Part shown: piece by piece, positions 51,660 to 60,112 of the stretch | Numbering within the stretch: position 1 is the first letter of the stretch | Layout of the letters: each line of letters starts with the position of its first letter | DNA from: Pedobacter zeae | GTDB lineage: Bacteria > Bacteroidota > Bacteroidia > Sphingobacteriales > Sphingobacteriaceae | Direction: 5' to 3' | Assembly: GCF_014196715.1 (NCBI RefSeq) | Contig: NZ_JACIEF010000003.1 | Coordinates: 587,874 to 651,873 of the forward strand | DNA: 64,000 nt | Made by a program: the position numbers and the translations under genes | The notes under the pieces: model-generated | Database searches by the model: none | What the model saw: the letters and a program-made list of their open reading frames with translations, nothing else | What the model was told of the DNA's origin: nothing

Positions 51660-53771
51660 TTAGGCCAGATGATATTTTAGCTCCTGGTGGCTGCCCTGTT
51701 CTACAACCAAGCCTTTATCCAATACAATAATTTTATCGGCATTATTCAGTGTGCTCGATCGGTGGGTAATTACAATTACAGTTTTATGTTCTTCTTTTAG
51801 CATTGTGATCATCCGTTGTACATGCTGTTCCGAAACCGAATCCAGTGATGAAGTGGCCTCATCTAAAATCAGGATTTCAGGATCACGGTATAAAGCCCTT
51901 GCGATGGCAATACGCTGTCTTTGTCCGCCTGATAAAGAGGTGCCGTTTTCGCCTAAATACGTTTGAAAGCCTTTAGGTAAAGCTTCAATAAAGCCGATTA
52001 AACCGAGTTTAGTGGCAATATCAATGATGCGTTGCATATCGGGTTCTTCTTCTCCAATGGCAATATTCTCGATTACATTGCCTGCAAATAAATCAATCTG
52101 TTGGGGCACTACCGATACCATTTTGCGGAGCGAGGAGTTGGTAATGTATTTTAGATCATATTGACCAATGCGTACATTACCGGCTTGTATCGGATAAATA
52201 TTTTGCAGGATCGACATTAATGTCGATTTTCCGGAGCCGCTTTCGCCCACAATGGCTGTAAACTTGCCCTGAGGAATGGTTAAGTTCAGGTTTTCGAAAA
52301 CGGGCAATCTGGCACCATAGCGGAAAGAAACATTTTCGAAATGGATATCGCCAATTTTATCGATAGTGAGCTCAATTTGGTTTTCACTTCTTTCGCGTTC
52401 CAGGTCCATAATTTCAAATAAACGGTCGGCCGCAATTACCGCATCCTGTACGGTTTTGTTCATCCCGATCAAGGAAGAAACCGGTCCTGTAAAATAACCG
52501 ATCAAAGTATAAAACGACAACAACTCTCCCGGAGTGATCGAATTGCCCAATACATAACCTGCACCAACCCATAGCAAAACAATGGTAATCATCCGTGAAA
52601 CAAATTCGGTAGATGTACCCGATACCACCGCGTTAACATTCGATTTAAAACCGGTTTGAAGCAATTTGATAAACCGGGTTTCGGTTTTTTCGTTGGCATG
52701 ATCTTCCAGGCCGAAACGTTTAATGGTTCCTACAGCATTTAAACTTTCTACCAATTGCGATTCGAGTTCGGCTGCATCTTCCATTAACCTGCGTTGCGTG
52801 CGCTTGTTAAACCGGTCGGTAACCATGTAAATTGCAAAGTATAGCGGAATAACGGTAAGCGTAATGAGTGCCAGTTTCCAGTAATAGGTAAACATCATGA
52901 TAAACGAGAAAAAAACGATAAAAATGTTCACCACAAAATTTACGCATACATCGTTTAAAAAAGTCCTGATTTTTACCGCATCGTTTATCCTCGAAATAAT
53001 TTCGCCTACCCGCATGGTATCAAAAAACTGTTGCGGCAAACGGAGCAGGTGCTTATAATAACCTAAAATAAGCTGCGAATCGATTAGTTGACCGGTTTTT
53101 AACGTAAAAACTGTTTTGGCCGAGCCGATAAATAGCTGCACCAGCAAAATTACCATCATGGCAATACTCATCAGGTTAAGCAGGTTATGATTGCCATCAA
53201 CCAGCACAAAATCGACCAGTTTCTGAACAAAAATAGAGGTGGATAAACCCAATACAGTATAAACAATAGCACCAAATAAAACTTGTGTCAGAATGCCTTT
53301 ATGCGGTTTAATCAAATTCCAAAATCTACCTTGGATTGATTTTTTTTCATTGCCGATCTGAAAGTCTTCAGATGGCAACAACAAGACTAAAGCACCAGTC
53401 CATTCCTTTTTAAATTCATCGTGTGTTTTACGGTGCACTTTCCCATCTATAGGGTCCATCACCTCTATAAACTTACTGCTTACTTTGTAAATGACTACAT
53501 AATGCTGAAGGATATCATTTACAATGATATGTGCTATAGCAGGAGTTGGTATTTTGAATAAACTATCGAAAGGTGCCTTTACCCCTTTCGCCTCGAATCC
53601 TAGTTTTTGAGCTGCTTCTACAAGTCCTAAAACAGTTGTCCCTTTTTTATCCGTTCCGGCAAGTTGCCTGATCCGGGCAACAGCCAGATCTAATTTATAA
53701 TGAGCAGCAGCAGATGCCAGACAAGCCGCTCCGCAATCTGTTATATCCCTTTGTTTAACCTTTGTACTCAT
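51660..53771 (-). CDS. C39-peptidase ABC exporter (PCAT, bacteriocin-type)
   Basis: A 703-residue fused processing exporter. The N-terminal C39 peptidase (1-130) has Q7, C13 in QRDITDCGAACL, H90 in HYVVIYK and D106, the full catalytic set. Six membrane segments follow (about 160-440), then the ATPase with GESGSGKST, LSGGQRQR and ILILDEATSSLD. It should cut double-glycine leaders and export the mature peptide. The leader-bearing peptide at 55000-55206 and a HlyD gene lie just upstream on the same strand, and no outer-membrane TolC is in the window. Confidence 0.95.
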   Translation of the reverse strand: MSTKVKQRDITDCGAACLASAAAHYKLDLAVARIRQLAGTDKKGTTVLGLVEAAQKLGFEAKGVKAPFDSLFKIPTPAIAHIIVNDILQHYVVIYKVSSKFIEVMDPIDGKVHRKTHDEFKKEWTGALVLLLPSEDFQIGNEKKSIQGRFWNLIKPHKGILTQVLFGAIVYTVLGLSTSIFVQKLVDFVLVDGNHNLLNLMSIAMMVILLVQLFIGSAKTVFTLKTGQLIDSQLILGYYKHLLRLPQQFFDTMRVGEIISRINDAVKIRTFLNDVCVNFVVNIFIVFFSFIMMFTYYWKLALITLTVIPLYFAIYMVTDRFNKRTQRRLMEDAAELESQLVESLNAVGTIKRFGLEDHANEKTETRFIKLLQTGFKSNVNAVVSGTSTEFVSRMITIVLLWVGAGYVLGNSITPGELLSFYTLIGYFTGPVSSLIGMNKTVQDAVIAADRLFEIMDLERERSENQIELTIDKIGDIHFENVSFRYGARLPVFENLNLTIPQGKFTAIVGESGSGKSTLMSILQNIYPIQAGNVRIGQYDLKYITNSSLRKMVSVVPQQIDLFAGNVIENIAIGEEEPDMQRIIDIATKLGLIGFIEALPKGFQTYLGENGTSLSGGQRQRIAIARALYRDPEILILDEATSSLDSVSEQHVQRMITMLKEEHKTVIVITHRSSTLNNADKIIVLDKGLVVEQGSHQELKYHLA

Positions 53772-53777
53772 TACCTT

Positions 53778-54935
53778 TTATGTTTTTTGGATTAAGTTTG
53801 GATTAACCCAATCGTCTACCTTATCGTAAAGCAACTGGTATAAACTCCGGTTGGTTACTTTAAAACGGGCAGTAAAATTCATTCCTTTTTTCAAGTAACC
53901 TTTGTAGCCGTTTTTTAACATCAGAAAATTTTTATCCATTAGGCACTTTACTTTAAAGGCAGGTTGGTTATTATTTAATATAACAATGTCATCCGAAATA
54001 TCGACAACCTTACCCACGGCTAAACCCCATTGGTTATAGTTGTAGGCATTGATCTGAAAATGCACTTCCTGTCCTTTTCTAATAAGGCCTATATCTGCCG
54101 GGTTGATATAACAGTAAGCCGCCAAACCTGCATCGGGCGAAACTTCGCCTACTTTTTGATTGGCAAATACATAAGCTCCATGCTGTAAACCCACAAGATT
54201 TTGCACCGAACCATCAACCGGGGCGCGCAATACATATTGTTTTTTTTGTTCGTTCAGCTCTGCCTGTTGCCCTGTAAGCTGGCGCAGTTCGTTCCGGAAA
54301 TTACTGGCCTCTGTTTGCCATTGACTTTTATATTTGGTACGTACCATTAAATAAGCCGATTCGGCCTGTTCCAGTTCGTATCTGTATTTTTCATATTCTG
54401 ATTGCGTAAGCACTTTATTTTGATAAAGTTTATTGTAACGCGCAAATGTGCTGGCTGCCTGCCGCTTTGTGATCCCGGCATTTTTTAATTCCTGCACATA
54501 CTGTTGCCACGACGCGGCGTATTGACCGGTTTGTAAGTTAGACCCGCCATTAAATGACAAGAGGGCATTAATATCGTGTAAAAATTGAATAATCTGATTT
54601 TTTCGGGTCTCTACCAGTGCATCCTGCTGTTTAGGCAGCCCCGCATCGATGGCCAGAAGGGTATCACCTTGTTTAAGCCTTTTATTATCCGAAAGCCTAT
54701 ATTCGATCAGGCGGCCATTAACAGGCACAACCAATTCTGTTTTTTCAATTGTAGATTGCAAAATGCCGGTACCATGTATGCTAATGGGAATTTTAATAAA
54801 GGGCAGGGCAATTAAAACCGTTAAAATTACCACTACGGTAACGATGTATATTAACTGGTTAGATTTACTGATTCGAGAGCGGTAAACAAGAGCGCTATTC
54901 GAAATTCTTTCCGTAGAGTAAGTGGTTAGCGCCAT
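53778..54935 (-). CDS. HlyD family membrane fusion protein
   Basis: A 385-residue adaptor with one N-terminal membrane segment (about 27-48), a lipoyl-type half (VVPVNGRLIEYRLSDNKRLKQG), a long helical hairpin (about 100-215, Gln/Glu-rich coiled coil), and a second lipoyl half with RAPVDGSVQNL. It bridges the inner-membrane ABC exporter to an outer-membrane channel. ATG 54935 is preferred over an upstream in-frame extension of 12 codons. It precedes the PCAT gene by six bases. Confidence 0.92.
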   Translation of the reverse strand: MALTTYSTERISNSALVYRSRISKSNQLIYIVTVVVILTVLIALPFIKIPISIHGTGILQSTIEKTELVVPVNGRLIEYRLSDNKRLKQGDTLLAIDAGLPKQQDALVETRKNQIIQFLHDINALLSFNGGSNLQTGQYAASWQQYVQELKNAGITKRQAASTFARYNKLYQNKVLTQSEYEKYRYELEQAESAYLMVRTKYKSQWQTEASNFRNELRQLTGQQAELNEQKKQYVLRAPVDGSVQNLVGLQHGAYVFANQKVGEVSPDAGLAAYCYINPADIGLIRKGQEVHFQINAYNYNQWGLAVGKVVDISDDIVILNNNQPAFKVKCLMDKNFLMLKNGYKGYLKKGMNFTARFKVTNRSLYQLLYDKVDDWVNPNLIQKT

Positions 54936-54953
54936 AGAGAGATAGATATAAAA

Positions 54954-54988
54954 GCACCTACTGCCCTGCAAACCAGAACAGTAGATGC
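54954..54988 (-). terminator. Attenuator-like hairpin between peptide and exporter genes
   Basis: On the minus strand GCATCTACTG pairs with CAGTAGGTGC (one G-U), 15-base loop, followed by TTTT. It lies between the peptide stop and the HlyD start, where a partial terminator would let peptide mRNA exceed exporter mRNA. Confidence 0.5.
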
Positions 54989-54999
54989 GCTGAATTTAA

Positions 55000-55206
55000 T
55001 TATAAACTCCAAACAAGTTTCAAAACATTGGTTACTGTTTTGTTTAAGAATACTGAAGTATCTGCACCAACAGCATTTAAAGTTCCTGCAAGAGAAGTTA
55101 AAAGTTCGTTTAATGTATTGTTGATAATACCACCACCTTCAACTTGTGACATTTCAGTTGTGTTCATTTCTTTAACACCAAGATTTTTTAATTCTAAACT
55201 TTTCAT
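55000..55206 (-). CDS. Double-glycine leader peptide precursor (bacteriocin- or pheromone-like)
   Basis: A 68-residue precursor. The 25-residue leader matches the C39 rules counted from the cut after G25: M at -12, E at -8, M at -7, V at -4, GG at -2/-1. The core is 43 residues, starts GIINNTLNELL, is hydrophobic, has no cysteine, and ends LKLVWSL. Absence of Cys and of any modification gene nearby suggests an unmodified linear peptide. It is first in line before HlyD and the PCAT exporter. Whether it kills or signals cannot be told. The name of a known family does not come to mind. Confidence 0.85.
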   Translation of the reverse strand: MKSLELKNLGVKEMNTTEMSQVEGGGIINNTLNELLTSLAGTLNAVGADTSVFLNKTVTNVLKLVWSL

Positions 55207-55513
55207 ACTAGATTTTTTTGAGTTTTAAGACCCCTACTCTTTTGAAGGCTTTTCGGGACTGCGCCTGATGCTTGGCCAAACACTTCGACGAATGTAATCA
55301 TATTAGCTATACAGATGTAGTATTAAACACCTAATCAAAGCCTAACAATTCCATAACAAGAGTAAAAAACAGGCTTAAAGCCATCAAAAACAAAGAATTT
55401 AACGGAAGGATAGTGTATGATTTACGCTATTCAATTTATTCATTAGCATTAACCCGTTCGATATTCTTTTTATTCGCTCATTCAGCGTTCTTAATACTTA
55501 AAAATGAGTAATA
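55207..55513. other. Spacer upstream of the peptide gene
   Basis: About 300 bases, AT-rich, no further leader peptide seen on either strand. A near-consensus -7 (TACATTCG on the minus strand, 55289-55296) is the best promoter candidate for the peptide operon, but weak. Confidence 0.45.
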
Positions 55514-56047
55514 TCAGAGTTGATTGTTTTTCATAAAAATTAACTCTTTCGGAGCGAAATGATCATCATCTATGCTATAAGATTTAATGCCCGCAATTTT
55601 CATTTCATCAACAACATCAACAAAATTCTGAAACCTGGCAGTTTTACCCGGCTTGATAATCACGATCATGTGTTGATCAGGTTTATCTCGGTGTGTTGCT
55701 GCCACCAATAACTTATTTGCCCTAATTTCTTTTTGAAGATCGGCTACAGCAACAATTTTCATGTTCGCTTTTTCGATGGTCCCCATGTAGGCTACGGCTT
55801 TATTATCTTTCCCCAGTACGATGGTCATGGTACGCGATTCGGGAAAAGGAGCAAAATCACTTATGTCTTCTTTAACAGGTTTAGCAATATCAGCCGCATT
55901 TAAAGTGCCCAAAGAAGTCGTAAGCATAAAAAATGCAGTTAATAAAAACATGAGATCTACCATTGCGGTCAGATCTACCCTCGGGGTTGCGTTTTTGGTT
56001 CTTCCTTTTAAGGCCTTGCCGTTTGAAGATTCGTTTAGAGTTGCCAT
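55514..56047 (-). CDS. ExbD/TolR family biopolymer transport protein
   Basis: A 177-residue protein with a short cytosolic N-terminus (NATPRVDLTAMVDLMFLLTAF, where the Asp of the single membrane helix is the proton-path residue), then a periplasmic domain. Family partners are ExbB and TonB; neither is adjacent, so this is an orphan copy. The longer periplasmic domain with an IKSYSIDDDHFAPKELI end is typical of Bacteroidota ExbD. Confidence 0.9.
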   Translation of the reverse strand: MATLNESSNGKALKGRTKNATPRVDLTAMVDLMFLLTAFFMLTTSLGTLNAADIAKPVKEDISDFAPFPESRTMTIVLGKDNKAVAYMGTIEKANMKIVAVADLQKEIRANKLLVAATHRDKPDQHMIVIIKPGKTARFQNFVDVVDEMKIAGIKSYSIDDDHFAPKELIFMKNNQL

Positions 56048-56094
56048 AATAATTTAGGTTTTTAATGATGATGACAACCCATATCAAATTGCAT

Positions 56095-56123
56095 AAAAAA
56101 AGCGGTTAAAAATTTAACCGCTT
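56095..56123 (-). terminator. Intrinsic terminator after sodC
   Basis: AAGCGGTTAA/TTAACCGCTT stem (56123-56114 and 56109-56100), loop of four, followed by T residues on the minus strand. It separates sodC from exbD. Confidence 0.88.
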
Positions 56124-56163
56124 AAGAAAAAGCCTTCTAGCAATGACGATCATATTAATACAG

Positions 56164-56694
56164 TTACTTTACCGCCTCAATTACACCGCAGCCCACCCTT
56201 GGTCCTGAATTTCCGGTAGGTTGTGTGGTATAATCATCCGTACCGCCGTGTACGATAATTCCCCTGCCGATAATGTTTTTAACATCGCCATCTTTAACGC
56301 TCCACCTATCGGTAGTAACCGAAAGCGTAGCATGGCCTTTACTGTCTAACATGATATTACCAATATCGCCACTGTGGTATGCGGCCGAGCCCCATTTGCC
56401 GTGGGCTTCTTTGGTTGGATTCCAGTGGCCATGGGTATTCTCGCCCATATTGCCGCAATCGCCATGTTCGTGAAAATGGACAGCCACATTGCTGTCTGCC
56501 CGTGCCGCGAAATTCATCTCAATATCCATTCTGATTTTCCCATCGCTCAGTTCGTAAAATTTCGCCGTTCCGATGGTTTTGGTATTATCTGCAGTTTCTG
56601 TTAAAGTTGCCTGTGCAATTTCTTTATTGGTTTTCGTACAGGCACTTAAAAATGCTATGGTTGCAATAGCCAGTCCTAAAAAAATATTTTTCAT
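56164..56694 (-). CDS. sodC: Superoxide dismutase [Cu-Zn], lipoprotein form
   Basis: Dismutates superoxide outside the cytoplasm. ATG 56694 gives 176 residues with a lipobox (AFLSAC), so it is probably lipid-anchored in the envelope. Copper and zinc ligands are visible: AVHFHEHGDC, the loop His/Asp in AAYHSGDIGN, and GIIVHGGTDDYTTQP. The final GNSGPRVGCGVIE carries the active-site arginine. It has its own terminator. Confidence 0.95.
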   Translation of the reverse strand: MKNIFLGLAIATIAFLSACTKTNKEIAQATLTETADNTKTIGTAKFYELSDGKIRMDIEMNFAARADSNVAVHFHEHGDCGNMGENTHGHWNPTKEAHGKWGSAAYHSGDIGNIMLDSKGHATLSVTTDRWSVKDGDVKNIIGRGIIVHGGTDDYTTQPTGNSGPRVGCGVIEAVK

Positions 56695-56812
56695 ATCGAT
56701 AAAATTTAGTTTTATGTAAAACAGATTGACCATCATTTAGTTTGCTTAAAACCATCTGTTGGCAAAACCATTTCCGGCACCACTTGTTTAATCAGTATAA
56801 AATCGTAAAACT

Positions 56813-57160
56813 ATGGAACAGCCAACTGCAATGAACACTTTGAGTCAAATTTTGGAGAAATTGAGGCTGAAAGGAAAAGATAACGAATTAAAAATTTCAG
56901 ACCACGGTAAGATGCAGAGTAAATCACTTGGAAAAATTTATAAACCCGAGGATTTAACCATTGTTAAAACCTATCGCTTTGAGGGGGATTCAGACCCCGC
57001 AGATAACTCTGTATTATATCTTTTAGAGGATCAGGATAAAAATATCGGATATATATTGGATGCCTACGGCACTTACTCTGATAACGACGGGCCATCGTTT
57101 GATGATTTTTTAAAAAAGATCCCTACCGAGCACCGGGATGAACAGGAATTATTTAGTTAA
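56813..57160 (+). CDS. Small conserved Bacteroidota protein, function unknown
   Basis: A 115-residue protein: an N-terminal helix (NTLSQILEKLRLKGKD), then PEDLTIVKTYRFEGDSDPAD and a GYILDAYGTYSDNDG strand, ending in acid-rich helices. I recall this family from Pedobacter and relatives, often mislabelled phosphoribosylpyrophosphate synthetase; it is too short for that. The alternative start at M7 matches the usual family N-terminus. No neighbour suggests a role. Confidence 0.78.
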   Translation: MEQPTAMNTLSQILEKLRLKGKDNELKISDHGKMQSKSLGKIYKPEDLTIVKTYRFEGDSDPADNSVLYLLEDQDKNIGYILDAYGTYSDNDGPSFDDFLKKIPTEHRDEQELFS

Positions 57161-57182
57161 ATGGAGAATTTAAAAGCTTTAA

Positions 57183-57217
57183 GTGGAGAATTGGTATAAT
57201 CTGATTCTCCATTTTTT
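57183..57217 (+). terminator. Intrinsic terminator after the small protein
   Basis: GGAGAAT (57185-57191)/ATTCTCC (57204-57210) followed by ATTTTTTATTT. An upstream second copy of TGGAGAATT at 57162-57170 could compete for the same right arm. Confidence 0.75.
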
Positions 57218-57248
57218 ATTTAAAAAAATTTACCCGGCCACAATTTCT

Positions 57249-57256
57249 TAATTTTG
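57249..57256 (+). promoter_or_regulatory. Bacteroidota -7 element (TAATTTTG)
   Basis: Exact TAnnTTTG match 21 bases before the EamA transporter ATG; no clear -33 box. Confidence 0.5.
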
Positions 57257-57277
57257 CATTTCTTTAAGCTATCCCCG

Positions 57278-58129
57278 ATGAAAAGCAAAATTAATATTCC
57301 ACCCATTCCGGCTGTTTTATTGTCTATAATCAGTGTGCAATGCGGCGCAGCAATCGCAAAAACGCTTTTTCCAGAAATCGGGGCAGCGGCTACAGCCTCC
57401 TTACGTATCGGTTTATCGGCTGTAATCTTACTGATCACGTTTCGTCCAAACCTGTTTAAGTTAACGGCTAAACAATGGAAATACACTATACTTTACGGGG
57501 TTTGCCTGGGTGTAATGAATATGGTTTTTTATATGTCAATTGCCAGAATCCCGATTGGTTTAGGGGTAACACTCGAATTTGTTGGCCCTTTGGCTTTAGC
57601 CATCTTTGGATCTAAAAAAGCGATAGATTTTGTTTGGGTTATCCTGGCTGCAACAGGTATTATACTCATCACCCCATGGACGGGTAACGGATTAAATTTA
57701 GCTGGCATATTGCTGGCCTTACTGGCAGGCCTTTTTTGGGCGGGTTATATCATACTGGGCGGCAGAATTTCGAAAATCATGAAAGGGGGCGATGCCGTTG
57801 CCATTGGGATGATATTTGCCACCCTGGTCATCCTTCCATTTGGTATTTCGGGTGGCGGTTTAAGCCATTTAAATCCCGGCTTAGTGGGCTTGGGCGCAGC
57901 GCTTGCATTGCTATCCAGCGCTATTCCCTTTACCCTGGAAATGAGGGCCCTTAAGCAGCTTCCGGCCCGTACTTTCAGTATCTTAATGAGCCTGGAACCT
58001 GCTATGGCCTCATTGGCCGCACTCGTTTTTTTACAGGAATACCTTACATTAAAAGAGTGCCTTGCCGTGGCTTTTGTGGTAATTGCTTCTACGGGTTCTT
58101 CGTTAACAACGAAGCGTGCAAAACTGTAA
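57278..58129 (+). CDS. EamA/DMT family transporter
   Basis: ATG 57278 gives 283 residues with ten hydrophobic segments, two EamA repeats, and the motif IGLGVTLEFVGPLALA in the first repeat and LEMRALKQLPARTFSILMSLEPAMASLAA (broken over two segments) in the second. Layout and motifs are like RhtA, an exporter of threonine/homoserine. Substrate inferred only. Its stop abuts the stop of the convergent quinol monooxygenase-like gene. Confidence 0.9.
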   Translation: MKSKINIPPIPAVLLSIISVQCGAAIAKTLFPEIGAAATASLRIGLSAVILLITFRPNLFKLTAKQWKYTILYGVCLGVMNMVFYMSIARIPIGLGVTLEFVGPLALAIFGSKKAIDFVWVILAATGIILITPWTGNGLNLAGILLALLAGLFWAGYIILGGRISKIMKGGDAVAIGMIFATLVILPFGISGGGLSHLNPGLVGLGAALALLSSAIPFTLEMRALKQLPARTFSILMSLEPAMASLAALVFLQEYLTLKECLAVAFVVIASTGSSLTTKRAKL

Positions 58130-58414
58130 TCAGGCCAGTTTTGCAGTTTTATAGATGACAATATCATCGGTCAGCTTACCAGCTTGTGCAACAAATTCTA
58201 AAATATAAGGTTGCTTATTATGCAGATCCAAACCGGTCTGATCTTTCCATTCCTCCTGAAAAATAAAAGTATTATCCGCCGCCGATTCATGCAGATCGTA
58301 TTGGATACAGGCTTTTTCCTTACGCGAGTTTACAACCATCTCTAGCAGCATGCTTCTTAATGCTGCTGTGGTCCCTTCTTTGCTTTTAACTATTGCTGTT
58401 AAATAAATGCTCAT
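58130..58414 (-). CDS. Antibiotic biosynthesis monooxygenase (ABM)-fold protein, YgiN-like
   Basis: A 94-residue dimeric ferredoxin-like protein: LTAIVKSKEGTTAALRSMLLEMV, CIQYDLHES and FIFQEEWKDQ strands. It overlaps the end of the MdaB-like gene by 29 bases. In E. coli the genes mdaB and ygiN are also neighbours and are thought to cycle quinones, which supports the same role here. Confidence 0.88.
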   Translation of the reverse strand: MSIYLTAIVKSKEGTTAALRSMLLEMVVNSRKEKACIQYDLHESAADNTFIFQEEWKDQTGLDLHNKQPYILEFVAQAGKLTDDIVIYKTAKLA

Positions 58415-59015
58415 ATACTGCTGTATTTAAAAAATTTTGAGTTAAATGTTCCCGGTACAATTTAAGTGCAGTCCTAATATCTGCATTCTTTTCTACATCA
58501 TGAAAATGGATGCCCGCTATTTGTTCCATTCCGGTAAAGGCATTCATTCTGTGGAAACCGAACAAAACGCCATCATCTACGCTGGTTTCCATAAAAAACT
58601 CTCCGGGCAACGTAAATGCTTCTTTTGGAGCATTCCATGAGGATGTGACCATATATTTCCGTCCGTGCAACATGCCGCCTGTACCATAATTCCTGGTCGG
58701 ATTATCAGCCTTACGCCCATCGCTAACATAAATTCCTTTTTTATGACCTTCGGTAAAAACCACATCTATATATTTTTTAAGTCCATGAGGTACCTGGAAC
58801 CACCAGATCGGGGTGTGGTAAATCACAACATCTGCCCAAACATACTTTTCCACTTCTTCCTTAGGATCATAATCATCGTTGATATTGGTTGTTTTTACCT
58901 CAAATTCTTGCAATGAAGAAAAAAAATCGACAGTAGCATCAGTTATTGTCTCATTAAACCTTCCACCGGAATGCCCAAATTTTTGCCCTCCGTTAATAAT
59001 GAATATTTTTTTCAT
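58386..59015 (-). CDS. NAD(P)H-dependent quinone oxidoreductase, MdaB-like
   Basis: A 209-residue flavodoxin-fold enzyme with the MdaB beginning FIINGGQKFGHSGGRFN, the FAD-side motif WWFQVPHGLKKYIDVVF, and the MVTSSWNAPKEAF strand. It should reduce quinones by two electrons with NAD(P)H. Overlaps the YgiN-like gene by 29 bases and diverges from a LysR regulator, which probably controls it. Confidence 0.92.
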   Translation of the reverse strand: MKKIFIINGGQKFGHSGGRFNETITDATVDFFSSLQEFEVKTTNINDDYDPKEEVEKYVWADVVIYHTPIWWFQVPHGLKKYIDVVFTEGHKKGIYVSDGRKADNPTRNYGTGGMLHGRKYMVTSSWNAPKEAFTLPGEFFMETSVDDGVLFGFHRMNAFTGMEQIAGIHFHDVEKNADIRTALKLYREHLTQNFLNTAVYEHLFNSNS

Positions 59016-59038
59016 TTCGTTTTTCTATTTTGATAACA

Positions 59039-59090
59039 CAAAATTACAGCGCCTATATCTATCATTAAAACAAGTTAATTCATAGCTTTG
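59039..59090. promoter_or_regulatory. Divergent promoters of the quinone pair and LysR gene
   Basis: Minus-strand -7 TAATTTTG at 59046-59039 for mdaB-like, plus-strand -7 TAGCTTTG at 59083-59090 for lysR. Between and beyond them GTAT-N10-ATAC (about 59091-59108) is a possible LysR site of the T-N11-A kind. Confidence 0.5.
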
Positions 59091-59114
59091 TATCAGAATT
59101 ATAATACTGTCATT

Positions 59115-60017
59115 ATGGTAAATTTAGAATGGTACAGAAGTTTTAAGGCGATTTATAAAACAGGAACCTTAACCGGTGCAGCAGAAAACCTGTTCATTTC
59201 TCAGCCCGGGGTAAGTTTGCACTTAAGTTCTTTAGAAAGTTATGTTGGTTATAAGCTGTTCGAACGAACCGGCAGGAAAATGATCCCTACAGAAAAAGGA
59301 AAAGTATTGTATAATTTTATTGTAGAACCCCTGAGCAAACTCGAGGATGCCGAAAAGCATTTTCAGAAAAGCACGGAGAAGCATACCCCGACCATTAGTG
59401 TAGGCATGTGCTTCGAAACTTTTCAGATTACGCTTGAGCAATATATTTCCACACTTCCGTTTAATGTAATTATCCGTTTTGGTGAATATCCCGAAATGCT
59501 CGATCAATTGGATAAAGGTATTTTAGACCTCATTATTACGCCACAAAAAGGAAATTCGCCCAATGTAGAACACGAAGCGTTTTCTTCCGAAACCATTGTC
59601 TTGGTAGGTGGCATAGAAACTGATGGGCAGGCTTTCGATTCGTTGGTTGCCAAGAATGATCTGGCAGGAATGGAAGCCTGGTTAAAACAGCAAAAATGGT
59701 ATGGTACCGCTGGCGATATGGAGCACCTCTTACGTTTCTGGCAGCTTAACTTTGGCAAGCATGCCGATTTTCGTCCAAACTACATTGTGCCTAATCTCAA
59801 TTCCATTGTCCGCTGTTTATCTGGTGGAAAAGGATTGGCCATTATTCCTGATTTTCTTTGCAAAAAAGAAGTTGAAGAAGAAAAAGTGAAGGTAATTTGG
59901 GAAGGCTTCTCAAAGCTCACCAACACTTTATATTTTGGTTGTAGAAAAAATACCCAATATGCATCAGAAATTCACATAATTAAAAACCTTTTCAAGGAGG
60001 TTATGGTTAGTATATAG
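59115..60017 (+). CDS. LysR family transcriptional regulator
   Basis: ATG 59115 gives 300 residues: N-terminal winged helix (EWYRSFKAIYKTGTLTGAA, ISQPGVSLHLSSLE) and a periplasmic-binding-type effector domain. It is divergent from the MdaB/YgiN-like pair with a 100-base spacer containing both promoters, the usual arrangement for a LysR activator with its target operon. The ligand may be a quinone or electrophile (inference). Confidence 0.92.
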   Translation: MVNLEWYRSFKAIYKTGTLTGAAENLFISQPGVSLHLSSLESYVGYKLFERTGRKMIPTEKGKVLYNFIVEPLSKLEDAEKHFQKSTEKHTPTISVGMCFETFQITLEQYISTLPFNVIIRFGEYPEMLDQLDKGILDLIITPQKGNSPNVEHEAFSSETIVLVGGIETDGQAFDSLVAKNDLAGMEAWLKQQKWYGTAGDMEHLLRFWQLNFGKHADFRPNYIVPNLNSIVRCLSGGKGLAIIPDFLCKKEVEEEKVKVIWEGFSKLTNTLYFGCRKNTQYASEIHIIKNLFKEVMVSI

Positions 60018-60112
60018 TTTCTGTTGAAAATGATCATCTTCAGGTTCATGATTTAAATTTTCTTGAAATCCAGTTAAAACATTAATTTTAGAATCATTCC
60101 TTAAACGGCAGC

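Noticed and set aside
47154..55206. LytTR regulator as the receptor/regulator of the double-glycine peptide
   Set aside because: LytTR proteins often control peptide systems, but about 7 kb and several unrelated genes separate them and no shared site was seen.
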